DNA of 64,000 bases, taken from contig JAALGY010000043.1 of assembly GCA_032358165.1 (NCBI GenBank), positions 1,054,001-1,118,000 of the forward strand, written 5' to 3'. Source of the stretch: Diplosphaera chodatii (taxonomy: Eukaryota > Chlorophyta > Trebouxiophyceae > Prasiolales > Stichococcaceae). A model generated the notes under the pieces. That model worked only from the letters and a program-made list of their open reading frames with translations. It ran no database searches and was not told where the DNA came from. Below are positions 35,052-47,000 of this stretch, piece after piece. The position numbers and the translations under genes are program-made. Numbering within the stretch: position 1 is the first letter of the stretch; each line of letters starts with the position of its first letter.

Positions 35052-35521
35052 TCACAAAACATATAGCATGTTGGATACAAGACCCAACAAAGGCCACACC
35101 TCGAATGGGTCAAGCGGCGGCGGTTTGCCCTCCGCGAGAGCCACCTGCTCGTTGTAGTCCTTCATGTCTCGCCAGTACACGTCCCACACGCACTCCTGGC
35201 AACCCCTCTGCAGGGTGCAAACGAGCCAGCTCGCCAACGTCAAGATGGTGAGCAACAGCATGTTCTCTCCGCAATGCTGTGTGTCGTGCTGTAGCTCACC
35301 TGGCAGCAGTCTTCAGGCCCAGGCTCCTGCGGCTTGACGACGGGTATCTCAGCCAGCTTGGCCTGCTGCAGCTGGTCTCTGTGTTCGGCAGCATCCTGCG
35401 CCTTGCTGCTCGCATGCCGGTGGTGCGCCGCCGAGGTCCATGCAGGGCGTGCTGACCATGCTGCCAGGAGCCGCGAGCGGCGACACCAGTGCCGTGCACT
35501 GCCAAAGCGTCCAATAGGCAT
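35052..35521 (-). CDS. Oxidoreductase-like domain protein (OXLD1-like), probably mitochondrial
   Basis: Small protein with the Oxidored-like domain (Pfam PF09791 family), whose members include human OXLD1; the biochemical role is unsettled. The first exon starts MPIGRFGSARHWCRRSRLLA, an arginine-rich, acid-free presequence typical of mitochondrial import, and continues with VVKPQEPGPEDCCQ. The second exon continues GCQECVWDVYWRDMKDYNEQ and EGKPPPLDPFE. The paired cysteines (DCC, then GCxxCVWDVY) and the tail LDPF are the domain's signature. The intron lies between DCCQ and the GCQEC exon. After PFE the sequence gtgtggcc could be a splice donor. If so, the true C-terminus comes from an exon further left; without splicing, the frame adds about fifteen residues and stops at 35052. 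Head-to-head with MED14, 379 bases between starts. Confidence 0.75.
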
Positions 35522-35899
35522 ACGCGCCGCGTGTCACCCGTTATAGTTTCAGTCAGGCTTCACTGCATGACATGCTTTTGGGCAGTGCACCATGGCAAAC
35601 CCCTTGAAAGCTGACGAGCAGGTTGCGATTGCTCGATACGTATGATCGATGAAGGCGTGTATGCAAGTGCTGCAATGTATTGATGATGCTACTGCTGGCT
35701 CGCGATGTGAGCAAACCCTGCTGCTTCATACTCGCGCTGGGCACCGGCCTGCGACAGTGTGCAGCTTGCATCTGCGCTCGCCACAGAGCAAGCTGCACAA
35801 GATCAAGCTCTGCAAAAGTTTGATGCACCGTCCGCGGTCGCAGCTCTTGGCGATGCGGTGATCAGCGCCTGACAGGCGAAAGCCTGTCAGACAACAGGA
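35522..35899. promoter_or_regulatory. Shared divergent promoter region, OXLD1-like / MED14
   Basis: The only space between two oppositely transcribed start codons, 378 bases, so both promoters must lie here or overlap 5' exons. No core element is obvious. Confidence 0.4.
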
Positions 35900-38800
35900 A
35901 TGCAGGCGCGCCTGGAGCCCCTGGGCGGCGCCCTGCAGCTGACGGAGCTGCGAAACCTGCTCGATGTCGTCGTGGAGCAAGCTGTGTCGGGGCTGCGTGA
36001 TCTTGCTGCACAACTGCCCAGCAAGCCAGATGATGCCAGGTGGGTTGCGCGATGTACAGCCGAGCCAAACGCGGCTGTTCGCTGATGGTCGCCGTCTCAT
36101 GCAGCAGATCACCTACCTATGCTTGAATGGTCCTCGCGTTGCCTGAGCACCGGTGACTGCGGCATCAGATTGATGCCAGCTCGGTGCGCGTCAGATGCCG
36201 TTCGGAGCGCCGTGCAGCCAGACAGGAGACTTTTAGGGCGCAGCGTCGGTATGCAATGTCATCAAACGACTTGGCGACGTATATACTTTGGTACACACAG
36301 GAAGCAAGAGCTGCTGGCGTATCTGCATGCCACGCGGCAGCGGCTGCTGCGGCTGCATGTGCTGGCGCAGTGGGGCAACATGGCGCCGGCAGCGGCGGCG
36401 GTGTCGCGCGTGCTGGACGCCGCAGCCCGGCAGGGGGACGCCGCCCGCAATGCTGCCGACCAGCTGGCCATGGCGCACGCCCACATCACAGCCGTGCAGG
36501 TAGGAAGCCTGCCGATCCTGCACGCTTGTGTTTTGTGCATAACTTTCAGGTTTAGGACCCAATGCCACAACTTGGTTTGTTGCCAACAGTCAGGTGTTGC
36601 AGGTGTGAGTGTGGCGTCTCGAACTCAGCTCTCTGTGAATGGGGTGACACTATGCGCTCCTGCAATGGTGCAGGCGCCGATCCACGATGTGCCCACGGCA
36701 GCGGAGGTGCTGGAAACGGGCGGCTACCGCAGCCTCCCAGCGGCCATTGAGCAGCTGCGGCCAGCTCCATTACCGCCCGCGGCAGAGCGGGCCGCGGCGC
36801 TGCGGCTGATGGACCAGATGCTGCGCGCTCGCCTGCTGCAGGTGGGCAGCCGTCGACAATGAGACTCCAGGCGCCACCTGGCATTGCGGTTGGTTTGGAA
36901 TGCTACCAACTCGCTGCCCTGCGCATGTCGACTGTGCTCATACTTCGTGATGTGCCTGTCCCACTGCGGATGTGAGAGGCTGCGAATGTGAGAGGCTGAC
37001 TGCACCACTCCCCACATCACTTCAGCGCGCAGTGCCCCGCTGTCTGCAGGAGGCGCTGCCGGCGGGGTTGCAAGTGCTGCGCGTGCGCGCAGGGGTGGCG
37101 GTGCTGGGCAGCCCGGCGCTGTTCGAGGCGCGGCTGACGCTCGTGCCGGCGCCCGACGAGGACGCGGTGCTGGCCCGCTGCGGGGCAGCCTCCGGCGCCG
37201 CCGCCAGCCCGGCGCCCAGCGGCACTGCTGTAGCGCCTGTGAGCAACTGACTGTGCTATGACGGTGTGCTGTCACTCTGCAGCCAATACAAGCATGCTAG
37301 TTGGTTCATAGGGGAGAAGGCGTTGCCCTGGCGAGTAATACGTGGTCCCATGGTGATACTAGAGCAGCGCTTGCCTTGCTTGACAGCAGCGCAATCTGTG
37401 TACTTGTTGATCATAGGCTGAAGCAGGCGCAACAGACCATAAGGCGGCAGTGAAGGCAGAGGCCGCGCCTGAGGTGCAGACAGGGCCCGCAGCAGGGGAA
37501 GGGTTGCAACAGCAGGCAGCAGATGCGCCTGCTTCCGCGGCGCCGGGACCTGGCACCGATGCAGCTGACCCAGATGCTCATGGCGCGGAGGCAGTACAGC
37601 CGCGCGGTCATGAGGAGTGGCGCTGGCGAATGCTGTCCTTCACAGTCCTGCCGAGTGAGTTGTGCTGCACGGACATTGCGCATCACAGATCATTCTGACA
37701 TGCAGATCTCGTGGATTGCAGCCAGCGTCCTCCCATGTCCTTACAATAGGTCTCCCCTACCATCGTGCAGACTTCAAGGGGCGCCCAGCCGTTGCTCCGC
37801 AGTCAGCAGCCGCGCTGCAGGGCCAGCTGGAGGCCCGCATGTGGGCAGCAGCTGATGCTGCTGTGCTGGTGAGCTTTCGTGCACCCGTCACAAAATGTTA
37901 TGGCCGTGCATGCATGTGAGTGAATGCCTGGTTTGCAACATGCGCATGCGCCGGACTGAGCATGCAATGTCTGCATTATAGGCTGCAGCAGGCGCCGTCC
38001 GGCCGCCCTCAGCACAGCAGACGGCAGCCTCGGCGCAGGGCACCAGCTCTCATCGGCAGCGCAGCGGCACACCACCTGCTGGCGTGGTGAAGGCCGAGCC
38101 TGGGACCCCAGCGGTATCTCAGGTGAGTTGCCAACCATGTGCCGCCCCTGCAGTAGGGGCGCATGTGACCCTAATCGAGACATGCGCGCTTTCCAGCGTT
38201 GTGAACACCTCCGACTCGCCTCAAAAACCAGCCTTGAAGTCGTGCTGGCATCACCGCATCGAGCCTACACACCTGCAGGAGGGCACGCCATCGACCGCTG
38301 CGGATGCCGCCAGTCACAAGCTGGACGGCAGCGGTGCCGACGAGCTGCCTACCCCGCTTGGCCTCATGGCGGCAGTGCTCAAAGGCGTCGCGACACGCAT
38401 CCTGGTGCAGGTGACCGCTGCCTACAGGCTCCCCTGCTGCTCCTGTGCTTCTCAAGACATGTCACTTGGCACTCGCTGGATTGTGCAGATGTAAGCATGT
38501 GCACCTGCAACACAGCATGCAGTGCATCATGTGGCTGTATGCAAATGACCAGGAGGCAGTGGCCAGCCTGCGGAAGCTGGCAGCTCCGGACGGCAGCTGG
38601 CACGGCTCGCTGCGCGTCACAGAGCCCCGCCTCCTCAAAGTCGGCGCCAGGTGCTGGCTTGTCTGACCCGCAGCTCACCATTGGGCCAGTTCGACCAAGC
38701 GCTGCCCATTTGGCTGTAAGCTGTTCCGCGGCACGTGCACAGTTTTGGACCTGGGCAAGCATCAGACGGAAGGCAGCAACAGCGGGACCGACCACTTTGG

Positions 38801-41800
38801 AGTTGCTGCATGCTGCAGGGCTGCCTACTGGACGAGCAGCCCGCCGGCGTGCAGCGCCGCACAGCTGGCCGGCGCCCCAGCGGCACCGGCGGCAGCTCAG
38901 CCCAGCATAGCTCAGGCCCCTGATGCCCCTGCGGCCAAGCTGGAGGCAGGCGTCGCCGTCGAGATCGGCCTGGATGCCGCCGGCGACATCTGCATCATGG
39001 CCGACCCGCCGCTCACCAGCCCGGCAGGTCGGGCGGCGGCGGCAGCAGACACGCAGCATACAGCGGCAGAGGCAGAGGCAGCAGCAGCCGTCGCGGCCGG
39101 GGGCCTGTCACCAGCACAGCGCACACATGCGTCAGCAATGCCTGCGGCCTCGGCAGCAAGCGCTGTCACAGTTGTGAACACCGGCGGCGCCATATCACCC
39201 GCAGCGGCAGAGTCTGACGGCCTGTGGCTGGATCCTGCGAGCGGCGATGCCGGCGCCCCGCTGCTGGCGGCCGCTCGTGCCACAGCCGCCCTACAGCTTG
39301 GTATGTCCCCACATCATTCCAATGATAGCATTATATGCGGCATCCCCCATGTGCCGTGCACACCCTGGACCATGTGGCGACGACCCGCCGCAACCGTGCT
39401 GGAGCGGTGGACTGGGGCCGCGTCCATCCTGTTGCAGATGTGCCGTGTTGCCGTGCCGGTGCAGCCGCCCTCCAGGGCGCCCTGGAGCGTGCGGGCCGGC
39501 TGGCGGGCGCCGGGGGGGCGGCGGCGCTGCTGTCGGGGGGCGCCGTCGCCGGGGCCCCTGGCGCGCGGCAGCCGCCGGACGCCGCCGCGCCGGCGGCCGA
39601 GCCGGTTCGCGCGGCAGGTGCTGCTGCGGTCGCGCCACACTACATGGACACCCAGATACGGCATGGGAACAGATATGCGGCAGCAAACAACACATGTCTG
39701 GCAGATCAGGGGCGGCATGCAACCGTGTACTGTGGCCGGCAGAGCTTGCATTCCAAGCGTGGGCCTGTGGCCGCAGAGCCGGCGCTGGAGCTGCAGTGCG
39801 GCGGCGCGGCGGTGCTGGCGGTGGGCGTCGCGCCCCGCGGCGGGCGGCTGACGCTGCGGCTGGGGGGCGCCGCCGCCGCCGAGTCGGCCCACGACCGGGG
39901 CGCCTTCACCCGCCAGGTCCGTGATATTGCACAGGCATTGGTACATTCTGTCAGCAGACTCTGCACAACTGCCACAGCCACCGTGGATGTGCACTGCTGG
40001 GAGGTGCGCGCTGGGGCCGAACGGCGAAAGCTCACCCAGTCCTGAACGCGGTTCAGGAGGAGGACAGGCTGGCGAGGCAGCAGCGCGAGGCGGCGGTGCG
40101 GGCGGCGGCCTCGAGGGACGCCGCAGCACAGCACCCGGCGCTGGCCGCGATCGACGCCGCCGCCGCGCGGCTGGCGGGGCTGTTCGCGGTGCTGGAGACG
40201 CGGCGGCGGCTGCAGGGCCTGGTGGCCGCGGCGCGGTGCCTGGGCCTGCGGGACTCCAGCCTCCCCCGCCACCTGCTCAAGGTGCTATCCTGATACCTCC
40301 CTCCTCGCTGATGTGTCAGTCTGTACGCATGTCAGCACTCACAGGCCGGCTTAGCAAGAAGCACCAATGCTTTGCTTGTGACATGCTCTTCCTGCCGGAC
40401 ATGCTCGAACTTGCAGGCTGGGCCGCGGCTGTGCTTGTGAAGAGTGAAGAGGCACACCACTCAGTGACCATCATGTTGGTGGCGCAGGCCTACGCAGACA
40501 GCCACCCTGGTGTGGAGATGCTCCCGCAGCGCTTTGCCGTGCTGGCCTTCCCGCCCATGCCCCCGCTCAGCGGCCTCCCAGCCGCACAGCCCCAGCAGCA
40601 GCACCTACAGCAGCAGCAGCAGCAACCCGCAGCTGCTGCCGCAGACAGCGCATCGCAGGCCGTCCGGCAGTCCGCAGGCGCCGGCAGCGGCGCGTGGAGT
40701 CTGCGCTTCTGCCTGCTGGCGGCGCCCCTGGTGCAGCCAGCCAGGGAGCACACCGACCCAGTCACGCCTGCAGCAGGCGCAGCAACACCCACGGCTGGCG
40801 GCTGGTGCTTCTGGCTCGCGGCGGTGCGCACCACGCGGCATGGCGTGCCCCAGCGGGTTTTGCAGCTGCAGACCATCCCGCCGCAGCCTGCATCGGCAGC
40901 AGCAGCCCCAGCGGCACACGCCACGGCAGCAGGGGCAGCGCCTCCCAACGCACAGCCAGCAGCAGCTGACACTGCAGCAGCAGCAGCCGCGGCACCGGCG
41001 GCAGCGCAGCCCGAAGCGGCTTCAGCCTCCCCCAGCAAGCGGAAGCGGCAGCGGGAGGCAGCTGAGGACGAAGACGCCGATGGCGAGGCGCGGCCGCACA
41101 AGCAGCTCCGTGACGCTGGCGCCGCCAATGGGCTGCCGCCACACGGTGCTTTCGCCAACGGCACCGCCGCGGGGCCACACACCCCGTCTGGCAGCGCCGG
41201 CGGCAGCCACAGCGCGGCCGCCGCCCCCGCGCCACTTGCCAATGGCCACAGCGCAAATGCGCCTCCGCCTGCGGCGTTGGGCGCTGGCAGCACCGCCGCC
41301 AATGGCACGATCAGCAGTCTGGCCGCAAGCGGGGCAGCAGCTCTGCCGGCGGTGGCAGCAGCGGCGGCGGCGGCAGCGCCGGCAGCGCCGGAGCCGCCCA
41401 CAGCTGGCCTCGAGCAGGCGGTGGCCTGGTGTCGCAGCCGCCTCACCTGGACCTCGCTGGTCCTGCAGCTGCAGGTCCGTGCGCCTGGCATTGTGAGCTG
41501 TGCGTCACACAGAATCCACGGCAGTATGGGCACACTCATCATCACGCCATTGCTTCTGGTGCAAGCGCAGCAGCACTGGTTGGTTGTGCCAATGGACATT
41601 GTGCAACCTCTGTATCCACACCGCCACAGGCGCTGGGTCTGCCGTTCTCGGAGCAGCTGACTCTGGGGCTGCCGGGGGGCGCCGCGACGACAGCCGTTGC
41701 TGGCGGACCGCAGCAGGAGCAGAGGCAGCCTGTGCGCTCGCTGCGGCTGAGGGGGCTGCGTGCGGTTGCGGCCCTCGATGCGGCAGCAACAGCGGACGCC

Positions 41801-43543
41801 ACGGCAGCGGCTGAGCAGCCGGGCCTGGTGCTGCTGCCGGGTGACGGCGGCACAGGGCTCAGCGACGGGGCCGCCACCGGCAGCTTCCGCGCAGTGCTGT
41901 CCAGCTCGTACCTTGCTGGGCTGCAGCTCCAGGGTGGCAGCAGTCCCGCGGCAGAAGCAACAGCAGGAGCAGGGGCGGCGGCAGCGGCAGCGGTGGCGGC
42001 GGTGCCCGTGGAGGGGGGCTTAAGCATCGCATACTCGCTGTTGGCAGGCGAGATACCAGCTGCTCTCATGCACGGGTCGTATGCGACTCAACAGCACATC
42101 TGCTCAGGCTGCTGCATGTTCATCGTTGAGCGAGTGTCTGAGGTTGGCAGAGTCTCGAAGGGCCGCTGCCTCGTGTGAGGAGGCAGAAACCTGACTGCAC
42201 GACACCCGCATGTGCAGGCGACACCGCGCTCGCGGCTGTGCTTGATGCGCTGCGCACCGTGCGGCTGCACGCCTTCCTGCAGCGGCTGCGGCGCCTCGCC
42301 TCCCCCAGCCAGCCCGAGCCAGCCGCGGCGGCAGCGCCCGCCGGTGCAGGCGCTCGGCCGGGGGACCTGGCCCCCAGCATCCGCTTCCAGCTGCCGGGCT
42401 GCGGCGCCGTGCAGCTGCTGCGGGCATCGCCCCTGCGCGCTGTGCTGGCTGTGCGGCCCGCTGCAGGGGGCGGCGGCTCGGCTGACCATGCCGCGGGCAC
42501 GGCAGCGGCAGACGCCTCCGGACCCGCGGCGGCGCCCGAGCTGCGCCTCAGCATCCAGTGGCTGCCGCCGGGGCCGCCGCCGCCGGCTCAGGAGGCAGCG
42601 CAGCGGCTGCCTGACGGTGCTGCCCCCACGGCCGCTGCGGCAGCTCGCTACCCGTCGAGGCAGCTGCGCTGCAGCGTGTCGGCGACCGTTCCTGCTCCGC
42701 ATGCCGCGGCGGCCGGCCCCACGGCAGCAGGGGCAGCGGACGCAGCGCCAGCGGCCGCGCCCGAGGCCTGGTGCGCAGCCGTCGCGGCCATGGCGGACGC
42801 CGGGGAGGAGGCGCTGCTGCTGCGGGCCCTGGCGGTCGCGGGGCCCCAGCTGGCGGCGGCGGCGGCCGCCGCGTCGCCAGCCGCCGTGCAGGCCGCCGGC
42901 TGGCGGGTCGGGCGGGTCGCGCTGCGGTCCGCGCGCCCCCCCTACAGCGCGCAGCTCCACCTGCACAGGGTGGGCGCCCGCAAGGCACGGGGCCCTAATG
43001 CGATTGAAGAAAGCTGCACTGCGGGCCTGATGTGGCGCTGGCATGGGGTGTTGTAGCTCGGTGTCGTGCCTGCAGGTACTGCTGGCCGTAAAGTGCAGTG
43101 CAGTCGTGCAGCGCGTGAAGCATGCTGCCCTCTACTTGCTGCAGGGGCCGGGATCCGACTGCCACATCGACCTGCGCTTTGCCGCTGGCCAGCTGACGTG
43201 GCTCTCGGTGCACCTGGAGCCGGCTGCTGCAGCCTTAGCCGTGGCCGCAGCACAGGCAGAGCCGCTGGTGCCAAAACAGGAGGGTGTATTAATGGCAGCA
43301 GCACCAGCTGCCGCTGCTCCGGCCCTGCCGGCTGGTTCTGGCCTGGCACAGCTCTTTGTAGACTTGGCGCGGGAACATGCTGCAGTTTCCCTTCCGGCAG
43401 AGAGGCAGCCATCCGCCACAGCGGGCACGCAGGCAGTTGGTGGTGTAGCAAGTGCGCCAGGCTTGTGGGTGCACGGCGCAGCCGCTCTGCAAACCGTCAT
43501 TGCTGCTGTCCTGGGGCACCTTGCCGGCCGTGTGCCGCCATAG
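35900..43543 (+). CDS. MED14: Mediator complex subunit 14 (MED14/RGR1)
   Basis: Backbone subunit of Mediator, linking head, middle and tail modules between activators and RNA polymerase II. The first exon gives LQLTELRNLLDVVVEQAVSG, then AAQLPSKPDDAR, which is spliced in phase to KQELLAYLHATRQRLLRLHV and LAQWGNMAP (exon 36301-36499). The exon at 36674-36841 reads APIHDVPTAAEVLETGGYRS, the family's YDVPTA block. The exon from about 37023 has ALPAGLQVLRVRAGVAVLGS. Later exons include EEWRWRMLSFTVLP, LAAIDAAAARLAGLFAVLET, AVLVKSEEAHHSVTIMLVAQ, and a long alanine/proline/glutamine linker (about 40570-41420). The C-terminal part includes CHIDLRFAAGQLTWLSVHLE and ends LQTVIAAVLGHLAGRVPP-stop. Length and order fit plant and animal MED14. 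Exons between 37430 and 39300 are poorly conserved and their edges are approximate. Confidence 0.88.
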
Positions 43544-44020
43544 CTATGTGACCAGCCGCGCGCCTTTGATCATTCATTCGTGCTGTACATACTTTGCTGC
43601 CAGTCGTGCAGAGAGGTGCACACCCCTCCAGGATGCTGCGCCACGAGTGGTGGCAGGTTTTGTTACGGTGCGTCCGCTTCATGCGGGCCATGTAAAGGAT
43701 ATTAAGCGTCTTCAGTGGCTATGTATGCTTTGCACACCGCATCGACATGCCTGACATGGTGCACTGGCTGGGCTCACTCACTCAGAAACGTCCATCTGAA
43801 CCCCTCGGACAGCAGCCCATGGCTTTGAGCCTGGCAGGACGGGCAATGCAGCTGCATTGGGAAGCAAGCGCATATGTTTGACTCGAGCCTCGGGTGAAGT
43901 GCCAGACCACCAGCCTGACAATGCACTCCGACTCATCTCGCTGTGCACATGTATTAACAGTTTGTCGACCCTTTGCGTCATGGGCTGGCAGGCCCTGTGC
44001 CTTCAGCCAGCTCGAGCGGA
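43544..44020. other. Convergent 3' intergenic stretch
   Basis: About 480 bases between the MED14 stop and the stop of the TFIIS-domain gene. It holds the MED14 poly(A) signal; nothing else recognised. Confidence 0.6.
43691..43695 (+). terminator. TGTAA poly(A) signal of MED14
   Basis: TGTAA 150 bases after the MED14 stop codon, at a normal 3'-UTR distance for chlorophyte genes. Confidence 0.55.
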
Positions 44021-47000
44021 CTACAGGTCCGGCTGCGAGGCCGGCAGGCTGAAGCCGCCCTGCGAGGCGCTCTGCGGCTGCGTCGGCGTTTCCACCAGCC
44101 AGCCGGCAATCATGGCGGCGGTCGGCGTCTCCGCACTCGTCGCCGGCAGCTGCTGCCCCTGCAGCGGCGGCGACGCGAAGCCCGCTGTGTGCAGGGCTGG
44201 CAGCGCTGCACCGGCGGCGAGGATGGGGTCGGCTGCAGCATCATGCAGCAATGCCCCCGGCTGCTGCGAGGGAGGCACTGATGGCTGCGCCTCGTGCTGG
44301 TGGGCTGCCGCTGCAGTGGGCTGCAGTGCGGTGTCAGGCGCTGCGATCGGCACCATGTCCGCTGGAGTTGGCACCATCGGTGCTGGTTGCGGAGCAGCGT
44401 ACGCCTCGGGCGGAGCTTCGAGGGGCGGTGCAGGCGGTGCATCCGCTGGTAGAAGCCCCTGTGGAATGGGTGAACTCAGGAGATGAGTACCACTACCTTG
44501 AGCCGGGCCGTATGCATGCCAAATGATCGCCTTGTGGGAATGGGCAAGGGATGCACTCTGCCTTGCGGCGCCTGCACCTCGTTCGCTTGTGCGGGCGGCC
44601 CTCCCATGTCCGCCTCGGCCAAGCTGGGACCTTTGGCGGTGACGCCGCTGGGCTGCACGCCCGGTGCAGCTGGCGGTGGGTCCATGTTCGCCGCGCTACC
44701 AGGATCCGTAGGGTTCAGCGGTGGGGGAGCCTCAGGTGCGGTCGCCGCCTCCGAGGTGGGCACTCCACAGACTTGTTCAGGCGGCGGCGGCGGCACCTGC
44801 ATGTCGACCTCCATGGCCGCCGCCGCCGCAGCTGTGGCGTCGGTAGCTGCCGGCGCTGCCACACCGTCGGGCGGCGGTACCTGCAAACGTCCCGCCAGCA
44901 GCTTTTGCGGTGCAGCATATACCAGGGGGTCTTATCAAGGTCTGCAGCGGGTTGTAGATCCCTTGGCACTGCAGCACCCTACTGAAGCATGCCAAGATGT
45001 GCCATGGCTCTGTGCACAGCGACTGATGCCCCTACCTGCGGCATGGCTGCAGGCGCAGCATCAGGGGTGGCTTCGCCCGCAAGATAGCTGCCGCCCGGCA
45101 GCAGCGGGCCAACCATCGGCGCTGCCTCGTCCACCTGGGCACCCTGCCGCACCGCGCCAGAGGCGGAAAGTGCACGTACACCTGCTGGCAGCTGCTCAGC
45201 GCTGCCTCCTGGGACGGTGCCCGCAGCAGCGTCCGCCTCCGACACCGGCGGCCAGGTCCGGCCTGCCAGCGCCGCCGCCTCAGCGTCCTGCAGCGTCACC
45301 GCCTCGTACATGGACATCTCCCCTGCAAGCGGACACAACTGGGTGAAGGCCTACCAGAGCAGCTGTGTCGCAGCGGGTGGCACGAGGTACAGGGTCTGCA
45401 CATTGGCGGGGAGCCTGGGGTCTGGTGCATGCGCACCCATCATCACTTTGTCACGCAGCGCCGGGATGTGCGCCTCCGACTCCCGGTCCAGCATGCACCG
45501 CAGCGCCATGAGCCGCCGGATATAGGCATCCTGCAGTCGCCGCAGTTGCCGTCATGCACATGTCGACCTGATGGTACGGTGAGGGGTGACGTGCACAAGC
45601 AGCTGTCGACGACTGCGCACATGTAGCGCCTGGCTCGGAGCGCACTGGCAGGGCTTGCTGTCACCACAAGCCCGGTCACCCTGTTGGCCTTGGGGTCGTG
45701 GGTCTCGTGCAGAGCGGCCTCCAGGCGGCGGGCTGCTGCAGCGGGAGAGTGGGCCGGCGCCAGCGCCAGCGTCAGCAGCTGGATGGCCTTGTCACGGTCC
45801 GCGCTGCCTGCTTGATCAGGCACAACCCTTTCAAGTGACATGCGTGACCATGCATTGACAGCATCGGCACGTTCTTTGCACGCACCAAGGTCGAGGTGCA
45901 ACCAAAGTGCTCTTGCCAAACAGACAGCACGTGACGGCAGTCGCCAGCGCAACATCAGCTCGTGAAGCAGCGGGCAAACCAGCAAGATGGTCACCAGTAG
46001 TGCTGAATGCTGGCAGCTCATTGCTGGGTTCCTCAAACGGCTTGGCGCTGGGTCGTGGCTGGGCAGCCGCTGCTGCAGGGGTCGTCTTCCTGTCCTCGGC
46101 ACGGGCCGCTGCGCCGACGCTGCCGCTGCTCCCCCGGCCTGCAGACGCCGCTGCAGCGGCTGCCGGTCCCCGCTGCCCGTTCGCTGCGTCGGCTGTCCGC
46201 GGCACAGCTTGACCTGCCGCCGACCTGTTGGCTGCCACCGGAGTGGCAGCCGGCTCCGCCTTGCCGACCTTTGCCTTCCAGTGCTTGAGCAGCTCGCTGC
46301 AGCAGTCAACATGGCATGGTTGTGGGCACACACTCTTGGCACGACTGGCTGAGACTGAGCAGTCGAAGCTGCATCCTGACAACGTTGTCACCTGAGGCAA
46401 GCGCTGCCAGTGCACAGCTTGGCCGACGTGGACACACCTGACGGCGGTGCTGGCGTCCTGCATGAAGGGCTGGCCCTTGAGCTCCTTGCTGAGCGTGGTC
46501 ACTGTCCTGCCGGCGCTTGTGGCGCGTAGCTGCTCGGTGCCAATGCCGTCCATGCTCTGCACCTCCCGCAACACCTCCGCCATCTGCCCGAGCAGCGTTA
46601 AACAGTGCCAACAAGATCAGTTGCCATCTGGAAGTTATGCTGTTGGAGTAGCAGGCCACACGATCCATCTGCATGCAATCCTTAATGACCATGACTTCAT
46701 GCGCAAACGACCATGACTTCATGCGCAGGTTGTGCTTCGGTACCTACCCACCTTCCGTAGCAGAGCACATGCACTAACGACTTCTATCTGCTGAATCACC
46801 TTGGCAGCAGCCTCAGATGCCTGCTGACAAGCGTTGTCATAGCCGGACTTGAGGGACAGCAACGACATCTGCTTCTTGCGCAGTCTCCGAGATTGCGCGT
46901 CCAGACCGTCATTTGCTGTCGTGTCCGTGGCTTCAGATGCCCTACAACAACAGGATCAAACTGGCGTTCTTCAGGCCAGGCAGCACACGGAGAGGAGTAT

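Noticed and set aside
40490..41599. 369-codon open frame on the - strand
   Set aside because: It lies antisense to the MED14 low-complexity exon. Its alanine/cysteine-rich product is what GC-rich triplet repeats give in any frame; no motif or splice context.
42088..43044. 318-codon open frame on the - strand
   Set aside because: Antisense to MED14 C-terminal exons; arginine/glycine-rich by composition only.
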